Assembly: GCF_958979055.1 (NCBI RefSeq)
Contig: NC_084894.1
Coordinates: 6,321,501 to 6,385,500, forward strand
Direction: 5' to 3'
Length of the DNA: 64,000 nt
From: Alnus glutinosa
Taxonomy: Eukaryota; Streptophyta; Magnoliopsida; Fagales; Betulaceae
The notes beneath the pieces were generated by a model. That model worked only from the letters and a program-made list of their open reading frames with translations. It did no database searches and was not told where the DNA came from. The position numbers and the translations under genes were made by a program. Shown in pieces: positions 48,846 through 58,917 of this stretch (its first letter is position 1; each line of letters begins with the position of its first letter).

Positions 48846-49469
48846 TTAGCGCTTGGGAGCAAGACCAGCCTTAAGACGTTGAATGGTGGCAACATCGGTC
48901 TTGAAGGATAATGCTAAGACATTGTCATCAATGTCGGTGGTGAACAAAGTGTTGGGAAGTGAAACAAGTCCAGCGTTTGCACTCCCAAAAGCTGCAATTG
49001 CTATAGCAGGTGCCGTACCAGCGTTGTATTGGAAGTGTAAAAGTCCCTTTGGAAACACAAACATATCACCCGGTTGTAGTGTTTGAGTAAACAATTTGTT
49101 GGTCGTATCAACGAACCCCACTTCAAGGGAACCAGCAATCAAGAAAAGGAGTCCACTAGCGCGAACGCGGGTGTGGGGTGGGCTAGTAGAGCCAGCCGGA
49201 AATTCAAGAACATCAATAGAAACACTCTGCCCGTTAAGAGCCGGGAATTCAGCCAAGCTTGCTTTTGAAGCCTTAAAAGTTGTGGAAGGACCTACCCCAA
49301 CAAGGAAACGCATGCCAGTAAATGTGAAGAAATTTCCATCAACTGTAACATTTGGAGGGACTATAAAGTCAGAGAGGATGTCCGGATCTCCAGCTACTGC
49401 CATTTGGACAATAACAAATAAAGAAATTAGCAGTGAGAAGAGTTTCATTGCAAGAGTTGTTGAGGCCAT
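48846..49469 (-). CDS. Germin-like protein copy 2, metal site degraded
   Basis: 207-residue GLP9-type protein with signal peptide (1-26, ending QMAVA) and mature start GDPDILSDF. It is intact from Met to stop, and most of the protein matches its neighbours, including LNGQSVS, FVDTTNKLFTQ and box 2 GDMFVFPKGLLHFQYN (His145 kept). Box 1 is altered in a tight cluster: PPHTRVRASGLLFLIAG instead of PPHTHPRSAELLFLIDG. His99 remains, but His101 is Arg and Glu106 is Gly, so two of the four Mn ligands are gone and metal binding should fail. The second N-glycosylation site is also lost (TTDID for NTSID); Asn40 stays. It may be a structural or dominant-partner subunit, or an early pseudogene. The promoter and 3' hairpin are kept. 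Single exon. Confidence 0.9.
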   Translation of the reverse strand: MASTTLAMKLFSLLISLFVIVQMAVAGDPDILSDFIVPPNVTVDGNFFTFTGMRFLVGVGPSTTFKASKASLAEFPALNGQSVSIDVLEFPAGSTSPPHTRVRASGLLFLIAGSLEVGFVDTTNKLFTQTLQPGDMFVFPKGLLHFQYNAGTAPAIAIAAFGSANAGLVSLPNTLFTTDIDDNVLALSFKTDVATIQRLKAGLAPKR

Positions 49470-49557
49470 GAAAGAGAATTTAAGGGTGAAGCTGATATGG
49501 GATTTTAGTGATGGTTGATGTGGTGGAATGAGGTGCTTAGGCTTATAAGAAGAGCTC

Positions 49558-49566
49558 TATTTATAG
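49558..49566 (-). promoter_or_regulatory. TATA box of GLP copy 2
   Basis: CTATAAATA on the minus strand, 89 nt upstream of the ATG. Confidence 0.65.
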
Positions 49567-49639
49567 GGTAGAAGTTAGTGTATGGATGACAACTAGAAAC
49601 GAAAACTACGAAGTCATTCTTTTTTTTTCTTCTCATGAC

Positions 49640-50639
49640 TAGAATCGCATTGGCCCCATATTGGAGTTTCTAACTATCGAATATACCCTGAAAAAGGCTT
49701 TGATGCAGACTTGAATGGACCTTTCAATATCTCTGTCTTCGACTTCATATTGGATATTGGATTTTACTATCACAGCTGGTAGAAAACAAAGGCGTCGATC
49801 TCATCCATCTTCTCGTTTCTTTACTTATGGCAATTGTTTCGATCAGTACAAAATAGGTTCGTATTCTACACCCTAAATATATAACTCGTCAGCAGCTGTT
49901 TCGTGCAACTGTCAATATTATACAATTTAATCTTTTTCACAATAATATTAATGCAATGCTTTTCCAAGTTTTAATTATCATATATACTTCGTTTATATGT
50001 GAGTGAGAAGCTCGAAAAAACTCGATTGATCGATGAGATCATATCATCCATGTACGTAGAAATATTGAACTGCTAGCACCAGCGTTCGATCTGATGACTT
50101 TCAGCAGTCCAAATGCCTTAGCTTTGTCCACAATTTCGCATATACCCGGCCGAAGGAGAACAAGATCGAGCAGAACAAGCTTTGCGAACATCGACTCCCG
50201 GCCAGCCGGGATTAGTTTATTAATTTTTTTTCTTCGTGCGAACAAGCTTTGTAGCGGCAAGGCCAATTATACAAGCTTTAATTTACTCCTTTAGTTGTAA
50301 CACCCGAGAAAAATAAACGTTAAAAGAAATTAGAAATTTGTAAATAGTGAATAAAAATAAATTGAGCATAGCGAGCTGAGGCTCGTAGCCTCGTAGGAGC
50401 ATGTTAGATCAAAAAGTTAAAAATTTCTTAAGTTAAAAGCTTTAAATTCGAAATTGTGGTTTCTCTGTCCGAACAAAAAGAAATCTTCAACCACATGTCA
50501 TTGATCGGAATGAAATTAAAGGTGGTTACGGTTAGTAGTTATTGGCAAAAACCGCTAACCGTAACTGCAACCGCGTAGTCGGTTATCAAAAATAATTAAC
50601 CACCTGATCTACTAACTGGTAACCATATTATTATTGGCT
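49640..50639. other. Spacer between GLP copies 2 and 3
   Basis: 49660-49860 is shared with the upstream side of GLP copy 1. A minus-strand frame at 50039-50266 (75 codons) includes LRPGICEIVDKAKAFGLLKV, which weakly resembles the cap/core junction of plastid HAD-type hydrolases; it could be an exon scrap, but this is not secure. The rest is unremarkable. Confidence 0.35.
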
Positions 50640-51470
50640 AAATTTTGTTGACAAAAAGGTTACCATATTGGGACACATTACTCAGAAGAATCTGACAGGA
50701 ATATTGATCAAGAAAGGAAAGAGCCGAATTTGAAAAAATATTGCAAGAATATTAATCAAGAAAAGAAAGAGCTGAAAAATAATAGTATCAAGAATATTGA
50801 CCAAGAAAGGAAGGTGCACTGATTTGGAAAATATTATAAAGATCTTTTTGTTAAAAAATAAAAATCAGTTTTCCTTGCCGCATGTCCAGACAGCCTCCAG
50901 CCGTGTCCAGACAAAAGTTACAGAAAGTCTGTGTCCCTTATATGTCCGGACAGCCCAATGGACGCGAGTTACAGAAAGGTCTTGTCCCCTATATGTCCAG
51001 ACGGCCCAGCGGACGCGAGTTCCAAAAGGTCCTTGTTTGCAAGATGTCTGGACCTAGAAGTGAAGAACTGCGGACATAGAAGATTTTCCATGCAGATGTC
51101 CGAACACTAGGGTTGCTTGTTCGGACACGTTTCAGCAAAATATTCACTTACTGATAAATGAAAAGACATGCATTGACCTGTCCGAACACCACCGCCTAGA
51201 AATCCGTTCCTGACTTGTTTTAGGATTTCCATAGCTTATTTAAAGATGCTTCTAGGCAGTGTTTCAAAAAGAATTCCTGTAGAAAATTCCATTGTGCTAA
51301 GAGAAAGTTTATTACGCATTAACGTTTATATGTATCTATCTTAGAGTTTTTGATTTGTAATTGTTATAACCGTTCAACCGTTTAAGTCTAACTGGAAATG
51401 AGCTCAAATTAAGGAAGCCAATAGAAGAACTCTCTGGAAGGGTCTCGGAGAAAGGCAAACAATGTATGCT
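50640..51470 (+). mobile_element. LTR-like relic with internal short repeats (fossil)
   Basis: Contains three imperfect copies of AATATTGATCAAGAAAGGAA (50695-50815) and repeated TATGTCC(A/G)GACAG-type units (50880-51045). A TATTTAAAGATGCTTCTAGG promoter-like segment follows, and then an end region (GGAAGGGTCTCGGAG) reminiscent of plant LTRs. No coding part is present. It abuts the left edge of the GLP3 duplication block at about 51471. Family and borders are uncertain; it is probably a broken or solo LTR. Confidence 0.35.
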
Positions 51471-52017
51471 CACAATGTATCATATATATTATAAGATTCA
51501 ACCTTAATTATCATATTCATGATCTAGAGTAACTTGGGGTTTCATTGTAACTTTGGAACTATTTCGTCCAACTCTCTCAACACAGAAGAAATGAGACAAA
51601 ATACGTTAGATTTCTAAAGAAATGGTCATTATGATCGACTCTTGAAATCCTTGGAAATTCAGTCTCCATAATTTTCTCTATATATTTTCAGTTTATATTT
51701 TCAAACACTTATCTATAATGTTAATCTTGTTGATAGCAAGACTGTGCAAGTAATATTGATGGAATTTTTAAGTTCAAATTCTAATTTCTGAATCCCATTT
51801 TGCCCATGCAATTATATCCATATTATGGCTTCAACGTTGTATGGAAAAATCAATAATCATATGGAGTTGTATCGTGTTAGAACTGGAGAATGTGTTCCAT
51901 ACATACAAGTTAGAAAGTAAAATCAGAGAGATTGGTTTAAAATCGTGATGATCAGGCTAATCAAATATGATTCTTTAGCAACAAAAATACAAATAAATTT
52001 TAAAAACACATTCAACG

Positions 52018-52042
52018 TACACTTCTAAACAAGAAGGGTACA
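52018..52042 (-). promoter_or_regulatory. Conserved 3' hairpin, GLP copy 3
   Basis: GTACACTTCT-aaaca-AGAAGGGTAC, a 10 bp stem with one mismatch, about 73 nt beyond the stop. GAATAATTA lies a few bases before it on the transcript strand. Confidence 0.6.
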
Positions 52043-52112
52043 TAATTATTCAAGAGGGAGAAACAAAAGCACAAAACACCGACTGATCATAAAATAGCTG
52101 CTACTGATATCC

Positions 52113-52739
52113 TTAAGGCTTGGGAGCAAGACCATCTTTAAGGTGTTGAATCGTGGCAACGTCGGTCTTGAAGGACAAAGCCAAAACATTGTCGTCAATG
52201 CTAGTGTTGAACAAAGTGTTGGGAATGGAAACAGTTCCGGCATTTGCGCTTCCAAAAGCTGAAACTGCTATCGCAGATGCTTGCGCGGCAACGTTGTACT
52301 GAAAGTGTACGAGTCCTTTTGGAAACACAAACATATCACCTATTTGTAGTGTCTGAGTAAACAACTTGTTGGTGGTATCAACGAACCCCACTTGAAGGGT
52401 ACCATCAATCAGGAAAAGGAGCTCAGCAGAGCGAGGATGAATATGCGGTGGGTTTGTGGTGTTAGCCGGGAATTCAAGAACAGCAATGGAAACACTCTGC
52501 CCATTAAGAGCCGGGAATTCAGTCAAGGCTGCTTTGGAGACCTTAAAGGCTGTGGGAATGCCTCCCCTAACAACGGAACGCATGCCAGTAAATGTGAAGA
52601 AATTTCCATCAGCTGTAACATTTGGGGGGATTACAAAGTCTGAGAGGATGTCTGGATCTCCGGCTGTTGCCATTTTCATGATAGCAAATGACGAAATTAG
52701 TAGTGAGAAGAATTTAATGGCGAAAGTTTTAGAAGCCAT
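52113..52739 (-). CDS. Germin-like protein, GLP9 type, copy 3
   Basis: 208 residues, single exon, signal peptide 1-26 (MASKTFAIKFFSLLISSFAI, then MKMATA). All four metal ligands are present: box 1 NPPHIHPRSAELLFLIDG (His99, His101, Glu106) and box 2 His145. Differences from its neighbours include Thr100 to Ile between the two His residues. Gly93 to Asn makes a new N-glycosylation sequon (NTT) six residues before the first ligand. Asn40 (NVT) and Asn178 (NTS) sequons are also present. An apoplastic Mn cupin is expected. Its gene and flanks are near-identical to copy 4, so short reads will not separate the two easily. Confidence 0.93.
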   Translation of the reverse strand: MASKTFAIKFFSLLISSFAIMKMATAGDPDILSDFVIPPNVTADGNFFTFTGMRSVVRGGIPTAFKVSKAALTEFPALNGQSVSIAVLEFPANTTNPPHIHPRSAELLFLIDGTLQVGFVDTTNKLFTQTLQIGDMFVFPKGLVHFQYNVAAQASAIAVSAFGSANAGTVSIPNTLFNTSIDDNVLALSFKTDVATIQHLKDGLAPKP

Positions 52740-52837
52740 GGAAAAGAAGTTGAGTATAGATATGGGTAAAGCTGTTATGGGATTCTAGTGATTGTTGATG
52801 TGGTGGAATGAGGTGCTTAGGCTTATAAGAAAGGCTG

Positions 52838-52846
52838 TATTTATAG
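52838..52846 (-). promoter_or_regulatory. TATA box of GLP copy 3
   Basis: CTATAAATA on the minus strand, 99 nt upstream of the ATG, in a block identical or nearly so in copies 3 and 5. Confidence 0.65.
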
Positions 52847-53405
52847 GGTGTTATCCATATAGAATTTGAAGGAAAGGCAATCGTGTTTGTGCTTCTTCTG
52901 CAGGCCCCTTGGATGACAACTGGAGATGAAAACAGCATAGTCATTCTTCTTGTTGCTGCAGTTCTTTGGTTTTGTCATTTGACTGGGACAAGACACCAAG
53001 AAAGTACAAGTTTTGCTTATTAAGCTCTTTTTGGTGATCATTTCATCACACATAAGTTGAACAGGGTTATTAATTGGTGCTATTTGTATTTTAGTCTCTT
53101 ATCTAGGACAGTCTTGTAAATGTGAATTAACATTTGGGGTGTTGGCGGTGCTATATACAGTGGTTTACATATATATATATATTGGAATTCTCGGAAAATG
53201 ATCAATCTGCCATAGAAAGGGAATAAACTCAATGAGAGAACACAGGCATCTTGGGGAAACTTTGGGCTAGATACTCTTTTAGGGGCCTACTTATTGGTAT
53301 ATATATATATTTGAAAATTCGGACGGCTTCCTATACACTCCAGTTAAGGCTTCCACAAACAGGAGACGTTGGGCAAAAAGTGTAATATGATACAAACTTT
53401 TGGTA

Positions 53406-54999
53406 GCCCTAGTCATTGAGATTTGTGCGGGCCGGAAAATGGGCGGTGGGGATTAGATCAATAGTGATCATATTCAAACATGCCATGTGTCATATTTGAA
53501 CGAGAATAGTATCTCCACGTGTGATTGTGCTCGTGAGCCGTTGTTGAAGATCAATCATGGGCAGCTCGAACCTTAGGCGACTTAGACGGCCGCATAAGGC
53601 TCTCAATTGAATAAGGCCCCCTATATATATATATATTAGAAAAAAAAAAAATTAAGACTCTAATATGGTAAAAAGTGAATAAAATACTCTCTAATTAAGG
53701 CCTCAACTTAATAATTGTACAATAAAGATTATTTCCAAAACAAATTTTAAGACTCTAATATGATAAAAATTTAGTAAATAGTGTTTATAACTAAGGTTCT
53801 CAATCATGGTAAAAGTAATTATAAATTGAAAGTCTTATTATTCACATTCATCAAAAAAAAAAAAAAATCCATAAATTATTGGAAAGTCTCACTTATTTAA
53901 TATTTTTTAAAAGCCCCATTTTTACATTCATCAAATTAGTCCAACGTGCATAATTTTTTCTTCGATGTTTATTTAAATTGAATGTTTACAAAAATATAAA
54001 AAGTCTTCAAAGTATATAAATTCTTTCTTAAAAAAAAAGAAAAAAAAGAAAAAAAAGTGTATAAATTCTCATTGTTTGTGTTGTGCATAATAGATAGAAT
54101 TACACACTCGGTGACCGAGTCTTCAATGTCCAACAATTTTTTCTGTATTATGTTCTATTGCAAATCAATCTTTATATAACTTATTTTTATTTTTCTCTTT
54201 ATTTTTCTTTAAATCTTATTATTTCTTGTGTTTGAATCTCATTCTATATATATATCTAAGAAGTTATATATAAACAAATTTTTAAAATACATTTTACAAA
54301 TAGAAAAAAAAAAAAAAAAAAAGTGCTCTAATTGATATATTTAAAAAAAAAAAACATAATATAAATATTAAAATTAATTTAATTTAATTAATATTTAAAT
54401 ATAAAAAAAATAACTTTACTTAAATTTATTATCATAAGCGTTAAAATTTATCGAGCTGGCCATGAGATTAATAGCCCATGTTTAGGCAGGTGTGGGTTAG
54501 GCAAGATATGATGTGTAATTAATGTGAATGTGACTGACACATTCTTGTTTGAGCAAGGCTTTATCTAGCTTGTTCGTACAAGATGAAAAATTTCGCGTAA
54601 AATAGGGAGTTTAAACGCATAAACTAGGAAAAATAGAGAGAGCCCAGAGAGTGTTGTGGGAGAGCTTGACAGAGAGAGATTTGGAGAGATAAATAGAGAG
54701 AAATGTTACAAAAAGATAGAGAAGCTTGAGGAGGAGGAGAAATTAAGCTCTAGGAAAACTTCAATGGTAAGCATTAATTAATAAATTGTTGAGTTGTTGA
54801 ATTATAGGTCTTCAAATATTTATTATTACCATTTTGGGAGATTATATATATATATAATATGTTGTTTTTTGTGTTTTGGAACGTTAGTTTGAGTTTAAAA
54901 TTAATAATGTAGTTGTTTGTGTTGTGGAGGTTGGAGATCGATTTATAATAGTGTTTGAATGATTGTGAGCTATGGTTGGTTGTGTTGCTCGTATGGAGG

Positions 55000-55066
<67 letters not shown>

Positions 55067-55488
55067 AAAGGAATTATGTTGTTGTTTTTATTGTTTGAGT
55101 TGTGGTTTGGAGAAAAATAAATAAAATGGAAGTCTATAACTCGTTTGTATGTGCGATTTTTTTTTGTATTATATTCTACTTTTTTAATTATATTCAAAAT
55201 TGTGAATACCAAGATTTTTTTTTTTTTTTTTTTTGAAATTATATTCGGATGGTTTAGAGAACCTGAGATGAAACTAGAAAAAGTTGAATAAAACTTAAGT
55301 AGAATTTTAATTAAAAAAAAAAACCCAAACACGTTTTTGAAAAATAAAAAACAAGTGTTACGGCCCAAACTTGCCCTTAGGGTTTTGAGGATGTTTTATC
55401 ATGTATATGCAAGAAATTAAATAGAAAAAAGATGCAATATTTTATTTATGACATGAGGCCACACTTTACGTAAATTTTGTATCGTAAT
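53406..55488. other. AT-rich spacer between GLP copies 3 and 4
   Basis: Very AT-rich, with (TA)n of about 59 bp at 55004-55062 and long A runs. 53560-53630 (CGACTTAGACGGCCGCATAA) looks like a small piece of an old repeat. The minus-strand frame at 55003-55368 reads through the TA run and is not a gene. Confidence 0.45.
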
Positions 55489-55931
55489 GTATGCTCACAA
55501 CGTATCATATATATTATGAGATACAACCTTAATTATCATATTCTAGAGTAACATGGGTGTGATCGAGTACGTACGTCTTGAAATCCTTTGGAATTCAGTC
55601 TCCATAATTTTTCTCTATATATTATTTTCCAACAGTAGTACTTATCTATAATGTTAATCTTGTTGATAGCTCGACTGTGCAGGTAATATTGATGGAATTT
55701 TTTAGTTCCAATTCTGATTTCTGAATCCCCATTTTGCCCATGCAATTATATCCATAACTTTGGCTTCACCGTTAACGGTTTTGTGTTAGAACAGGAGAAT
55801 GTGTTCCATACATACAAGTTCGAAAGTAAAATCAGAGAGATTGGTTTAAAATCTTGATGATCAGACTACTTAAATATGATTCTTTAGCAACAAAAGTACA
55901 AACAAATCTTAGAAATACATTCAACGTTACG

Positions 55932-55956
55932 GTACACTTCTAAACAAGAAGGGTAC
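55932..55956 (-). promoter_or_regulatory. Conserved 3' hairpin, GLP copy 4
   Basis: GTACACTTCT-aaaca-AGAAGGGTAC, 76 nt beyond the stop, with GAATAATTA before it on the transcript strand. The stem is the same as in copy 3. Confidence 0.6.
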
Positions 55957-56031
55957 GTAATTATTCGAGAGGGAGAAACAGAAGTACAAAACACCAACAT
56001 ATCATAAAATAGCTGCTACTGGCCGGTATCC

Positions 56032-56658
56032 TTAAGGCTTGGGAGCAAGACCAGCTTTAAGGTGTTGAATGGTGGCAACGTCGGTTTTGAAGGACAAAGC
56101 CAAGACATTGTCGTCAATGCTAGTGTTGAACAAAGTGTTGGGAATGGAAACAGTTCCAGCATTTGCGCTTCCAAAAGCTGAAATTGCTATTGCAGATTCT
56201 TGAGCTGCAGCGTTGTACTGAAAGTGTACGAGTCCTTTTGGAAACACAAACATATCACCTATTTGTAGTGTTTGAGTAAACAACTTGTTGGTAGTATCAA
56301 CAAACCCCACTTGAAGGGTACCACCAATCAGGAAAAGGAGCTCAGCAGAGCGAGGATGGGTGTGCAGTGGGTTTGTGGTGCCAGCCGCAAATTCAAGAAC
56401 AGCAATGGAAACACTCTGCCCATTAAGAGCCGGAAATTCAGTCAAGGCTGCTTTGAAGACCTTAAAGGCTGTGGGAAGGCCTCCCCTAACAACGGAACGC
56501 ATGCCAGTAAATGTGAAGAAATTTCCATCAACAGTGACATTTGAGGGGACTATAAAGTCTGAGAGGATGTCTGGATCTCCGGCTGTTGCCATTTTCATGA
56601 TAGCAAATGACGAAATTAGTAGTGAGAAGAATTTAATGGCGAAAGTTTTAGAAGCCAT
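56032..56658 (-). CDS. Germin-like protein, GLP9 type, copy 4
   Basis: 208 residues, single exon, signal peptide 1-26 identical to copy 3. Metal ligands are intact (PLHTHPRSAELLFLIGG and GDMFVFPKGLVHFQYN). Private changes are Pro39 to Ser, Ser68 to Phe (KVFKAAL), Pro98 to Leu beside the first ligand and Asp112 to Gly at the end of box 1. None removes a ligand. Sequons at Asn40 and Asn178 are kept. Function is as for the other copies: an apoplastic Mn cupin, possibly with superoxide dismutase activity. It lies in a recent duplicate of the copy 3 block. Confidence 0.93.
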   Translation of the reverse strand: MASKTFAIKFFSLLISSFAIMKMATAGDPDILSDFIVPSNVTVDGNFFTFTGMRSVVRGGLPTAFKVFKAALTEFPALNGQSVSIAVLEFAAGTTNPLHTHPRSAELLFLIGGTLQVGFVDTTNKLFTQTLQIGDMFVFPKGLVHFQYNAAAQESAIAISAFGSANAGTVSIPNTLFNTSIDDNVLALSFKTDVATIQHLKAGLAPKP

Positions 56659-56756
56659 GGAAAAGAAGTTGAGTATAGATATGGGTAAAGCTGTTATGGG
56701 ATTCTAGTGATTGTTGATGTGGTGGAATGAGGTGCTTAGGCTTATAAGAAAGGCTG

Positions 56757-56765
56757 TATTTATAA
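56757..56765 (-). promoter_or_regulatory. TATA box of GLP copy 4
   Basis: TTATAAATA on the minus strand, 99 nt upstream of the ATG. The base just before it differs from copies 3 and 5 (T for C). Confidence 0.6.
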
Positions 56766-57482
56766 GGTGTTATCCATATAGAATTTGAAGGAAAGGCAAT
56801 CGTGTTTGTGCTCCTTCTGCAGGCCTCTTGGATGACAACTGGAGATGAAAACAGCGTAGTCATTCTTCTTGTTGCTGCAGTTCTTTGGTTTTGTCATTTG
56901 ACTGGTACAAGACACCAAGAAAGTACAAGTTTTGCTTATTAATCTCTTTTTGGTGATCATTTCATCACACATAAGTTGAACAGGGTTATTAATTGGTGCT
57001 ATTTGTATTTTAGTCTCTTATCTAGGACAGTCTTGTAAATGTGAATTACAATACTGTGGTTTGCACATATATTGGAATTCTCGGAAAATGATCAATCTGC
57101 CATAGAAAGGGAATAAACTCAATGAGAGAACACAGGCATCTTGGGGGAACTTTGGGCTAGATACTCTTTTGGGGGTCTACTTATTGAGTTATTGGTATAT
57201 ATATATATATGAAAATTTGGACGGCTTCCTACACACTCCAGTTAAGACTTCCACAAACAGAGAACGTTGGGCTAAAAGTGAATTATGATACCAATTTTTG
57301 GTAAAACTCACTCTTAAACACCGATTTGTAAAGAGAGAATGTCCAAGAGTTTATATACACATGATTAAACTTGTACGTAAGCCATGTAGAACACTTTGAG
57401 TCGTAACAAACTATAAGTACAACACCCTCTATACAATTTTATACAACTAAACTACAATACATTTGAAATGTACAAGCAAACA

Positions 57483-58342
57483 CTACAGTTGAGACAAAAC
57501 TTTAAGAAGTCTCTCCGGTATATTCCATTTGCTGCATAATTTCACATTTTTCCTTGTCAAACTTGATCGTCCTTTGCTCACAGTTCTTGTTCTGATCTCC
57601 CAGATTATTCGTTGAACAATTTTCTCCTCTGACCTTATTTGATTGCCATGTTTAACATCATTCTGTATGTTGCTTCCACACATTACACACAACTGCACCC
57701 AAACTGAGGGTGCACAAAGTAGCTTTCAACCTTCGAGTTCGAGATATTCCAAATTGGCTGATCAGGCTCACCAATACACAAGATCATCTGACCTTGCCGG
57801 CATCCAACACCAATCTCTTCCTCTTAAAACATATGACAGTTTATTCGCAACTTCGCTACCAGCATTATTTACGATTCTATGACCAAATTTTTGATCTAGA
57901 ACACCTTCTGAATGCCACCAATCAAACCACAGATTGATGCTTCTTCCATCTCCTACTTTGAATTGAATAAATTTTCTAGCTGTATCTGCAGCACTTTTAC
58001 TTGCCAAAAACTCCTTACCTTTAGCAGATACTCCTTCACCCAAGCTACACACATTGAACCTGCCTTAGCAAATAAATTCCAAATACGCCTCAAAATTGCA
58101 ACTTTGTTCTTATCCTCTAATCTTTTATGTCCACATCCCCCATCCTGTTTCAGAACACAAATTTGGTCCCAAACAACTTTTGCTCTTGCTTTGACAGCCT
58201 CATTGTCAGACGACATACCATAACAGAATTCTGATTGATTTATTATATCTGTTACAATTTGAAATGCTGCATATTCATCTCCTATTCTAACTGATATAAT
58301 CCGTATGAAGTTTGAAAATAAGACAGAATACATAAGCGGCAA
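57483..58342 (-). mobile_element. LINE fragment with internal deletion
   Basis: Minus-strand pieces read KVVWDQICVLKQDGGCGHKR, then RRIWNLFAKAGSMCVAWVKE, FKVGDGRSINLWFDWWHSEG and MPARSDDLVYW. These match plant L1 ORF2 between the reverse transcriptase and the zf-RVT domain, and align with the LINE in RPS14 (FQVGDGRNIFLWLDHWHPAG, ARSDDLVE). After SDQPIW the zf-RVT domain is missing, and a C-terminal piece (IIWEIRTRTVSKG, KWNIPERLLK) follows at once, so an internal deletion has occurred. Frameshifts are present. No poly(A) or target duplication was found. Confidence 0.8.
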
Positions 58343-58778
58343 CAGAGTTCAAAGTGCGGAGTCACAAACTCAGGAATGTTTAGGTTCAGACAGTTCCAAC
58401 TCAAATTGTGTGCGCTTTAATTGATGTATCTGTGATGTTTGCTTATTCTAGAAGTCACAGATTTAGTTTGATCAGTTCTTTAAAATGGGTTTCTTTATGG
58501 TAATTTTTGGACCCTTGAATAATCTCTCTCTCTCTCTCTCTTCTTTTCTAAATAATCTCATTAATTTATGTGTTTTTTATAGTTGTCGACGTACGGTCTC
58601 TTGAATCTTACTTCATCATGTTTCAAGTGGATGTGGCATCTCCATTAATCCCGTGTAACGGCAGGCGCCCCAGGGAGTATTTAAAGAGAAGACAGTAAGC
58701 TTGCTCATTGTGTGTCAAGATAGCGGTAGCTTAGGAAAACAAAACCTTAATGCTGACGAAGGTGATGATGATATATAT
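58343..58778. other. Spacer downstream of GLP copy 5
   Basis: (CT)n near 58525. From 58684 (AGAAGACAGTAAGCTTGCTC) the sequence matches the 3' flanks of copies 1 and 2, marking the left edge of this duplication unit. Confidence 0.5.
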
Positions 58779-58799
58779 ACCCTTCTAAACAAGAAGGGT
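58779..58799 (-). promoter_or_regulatory. Conserved 3' hairpin, GLP copy 5
   Basis: ACCCTTCT-aaaca-AGAAGGGT, perfect stem, 119 nt beyond the stop, with GAATAATTA directly before it on the transcript strand. Identical to the copy 2 hairpin. Confidence 0.65.
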
Positions 58800-58917
58800 A
58801 ATTATTCAAAAAAAAAAAAAGAAAAAAAGAAAAAAGGTAAAATAGCAGAGAGAGAACAAAACACCATAGAACAGTGTGTTATCATAAAATAGCTGCTGCT
58901 GGTAATGAACGGTATCC

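Larger units (their letters stand above)
51472..53405 (-). repeat. GLP duplication block carrying copy 3
   Basis: Near-identical to 55489-57304, from ATGTATGCTCACAATGTATC at the left to GGGCAAAAAGTG at the right. It includes the 3' flank, the gene, the promoter and about 550 bp of further upstream DNA. High identity also in non-coding parts shows a recent segmental duplication. Confidence 0.85.
55489..57304 (-). repeat. GLP duplication block carrying copy 4
   Basis: Counterpart of 51472-53405 in the same orientation. The copies differ by scattered substitutions and a few small indels (for example near 57050, where copy 3 has about 50 extra bases of upstream sequence). Confidence 0.85.
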
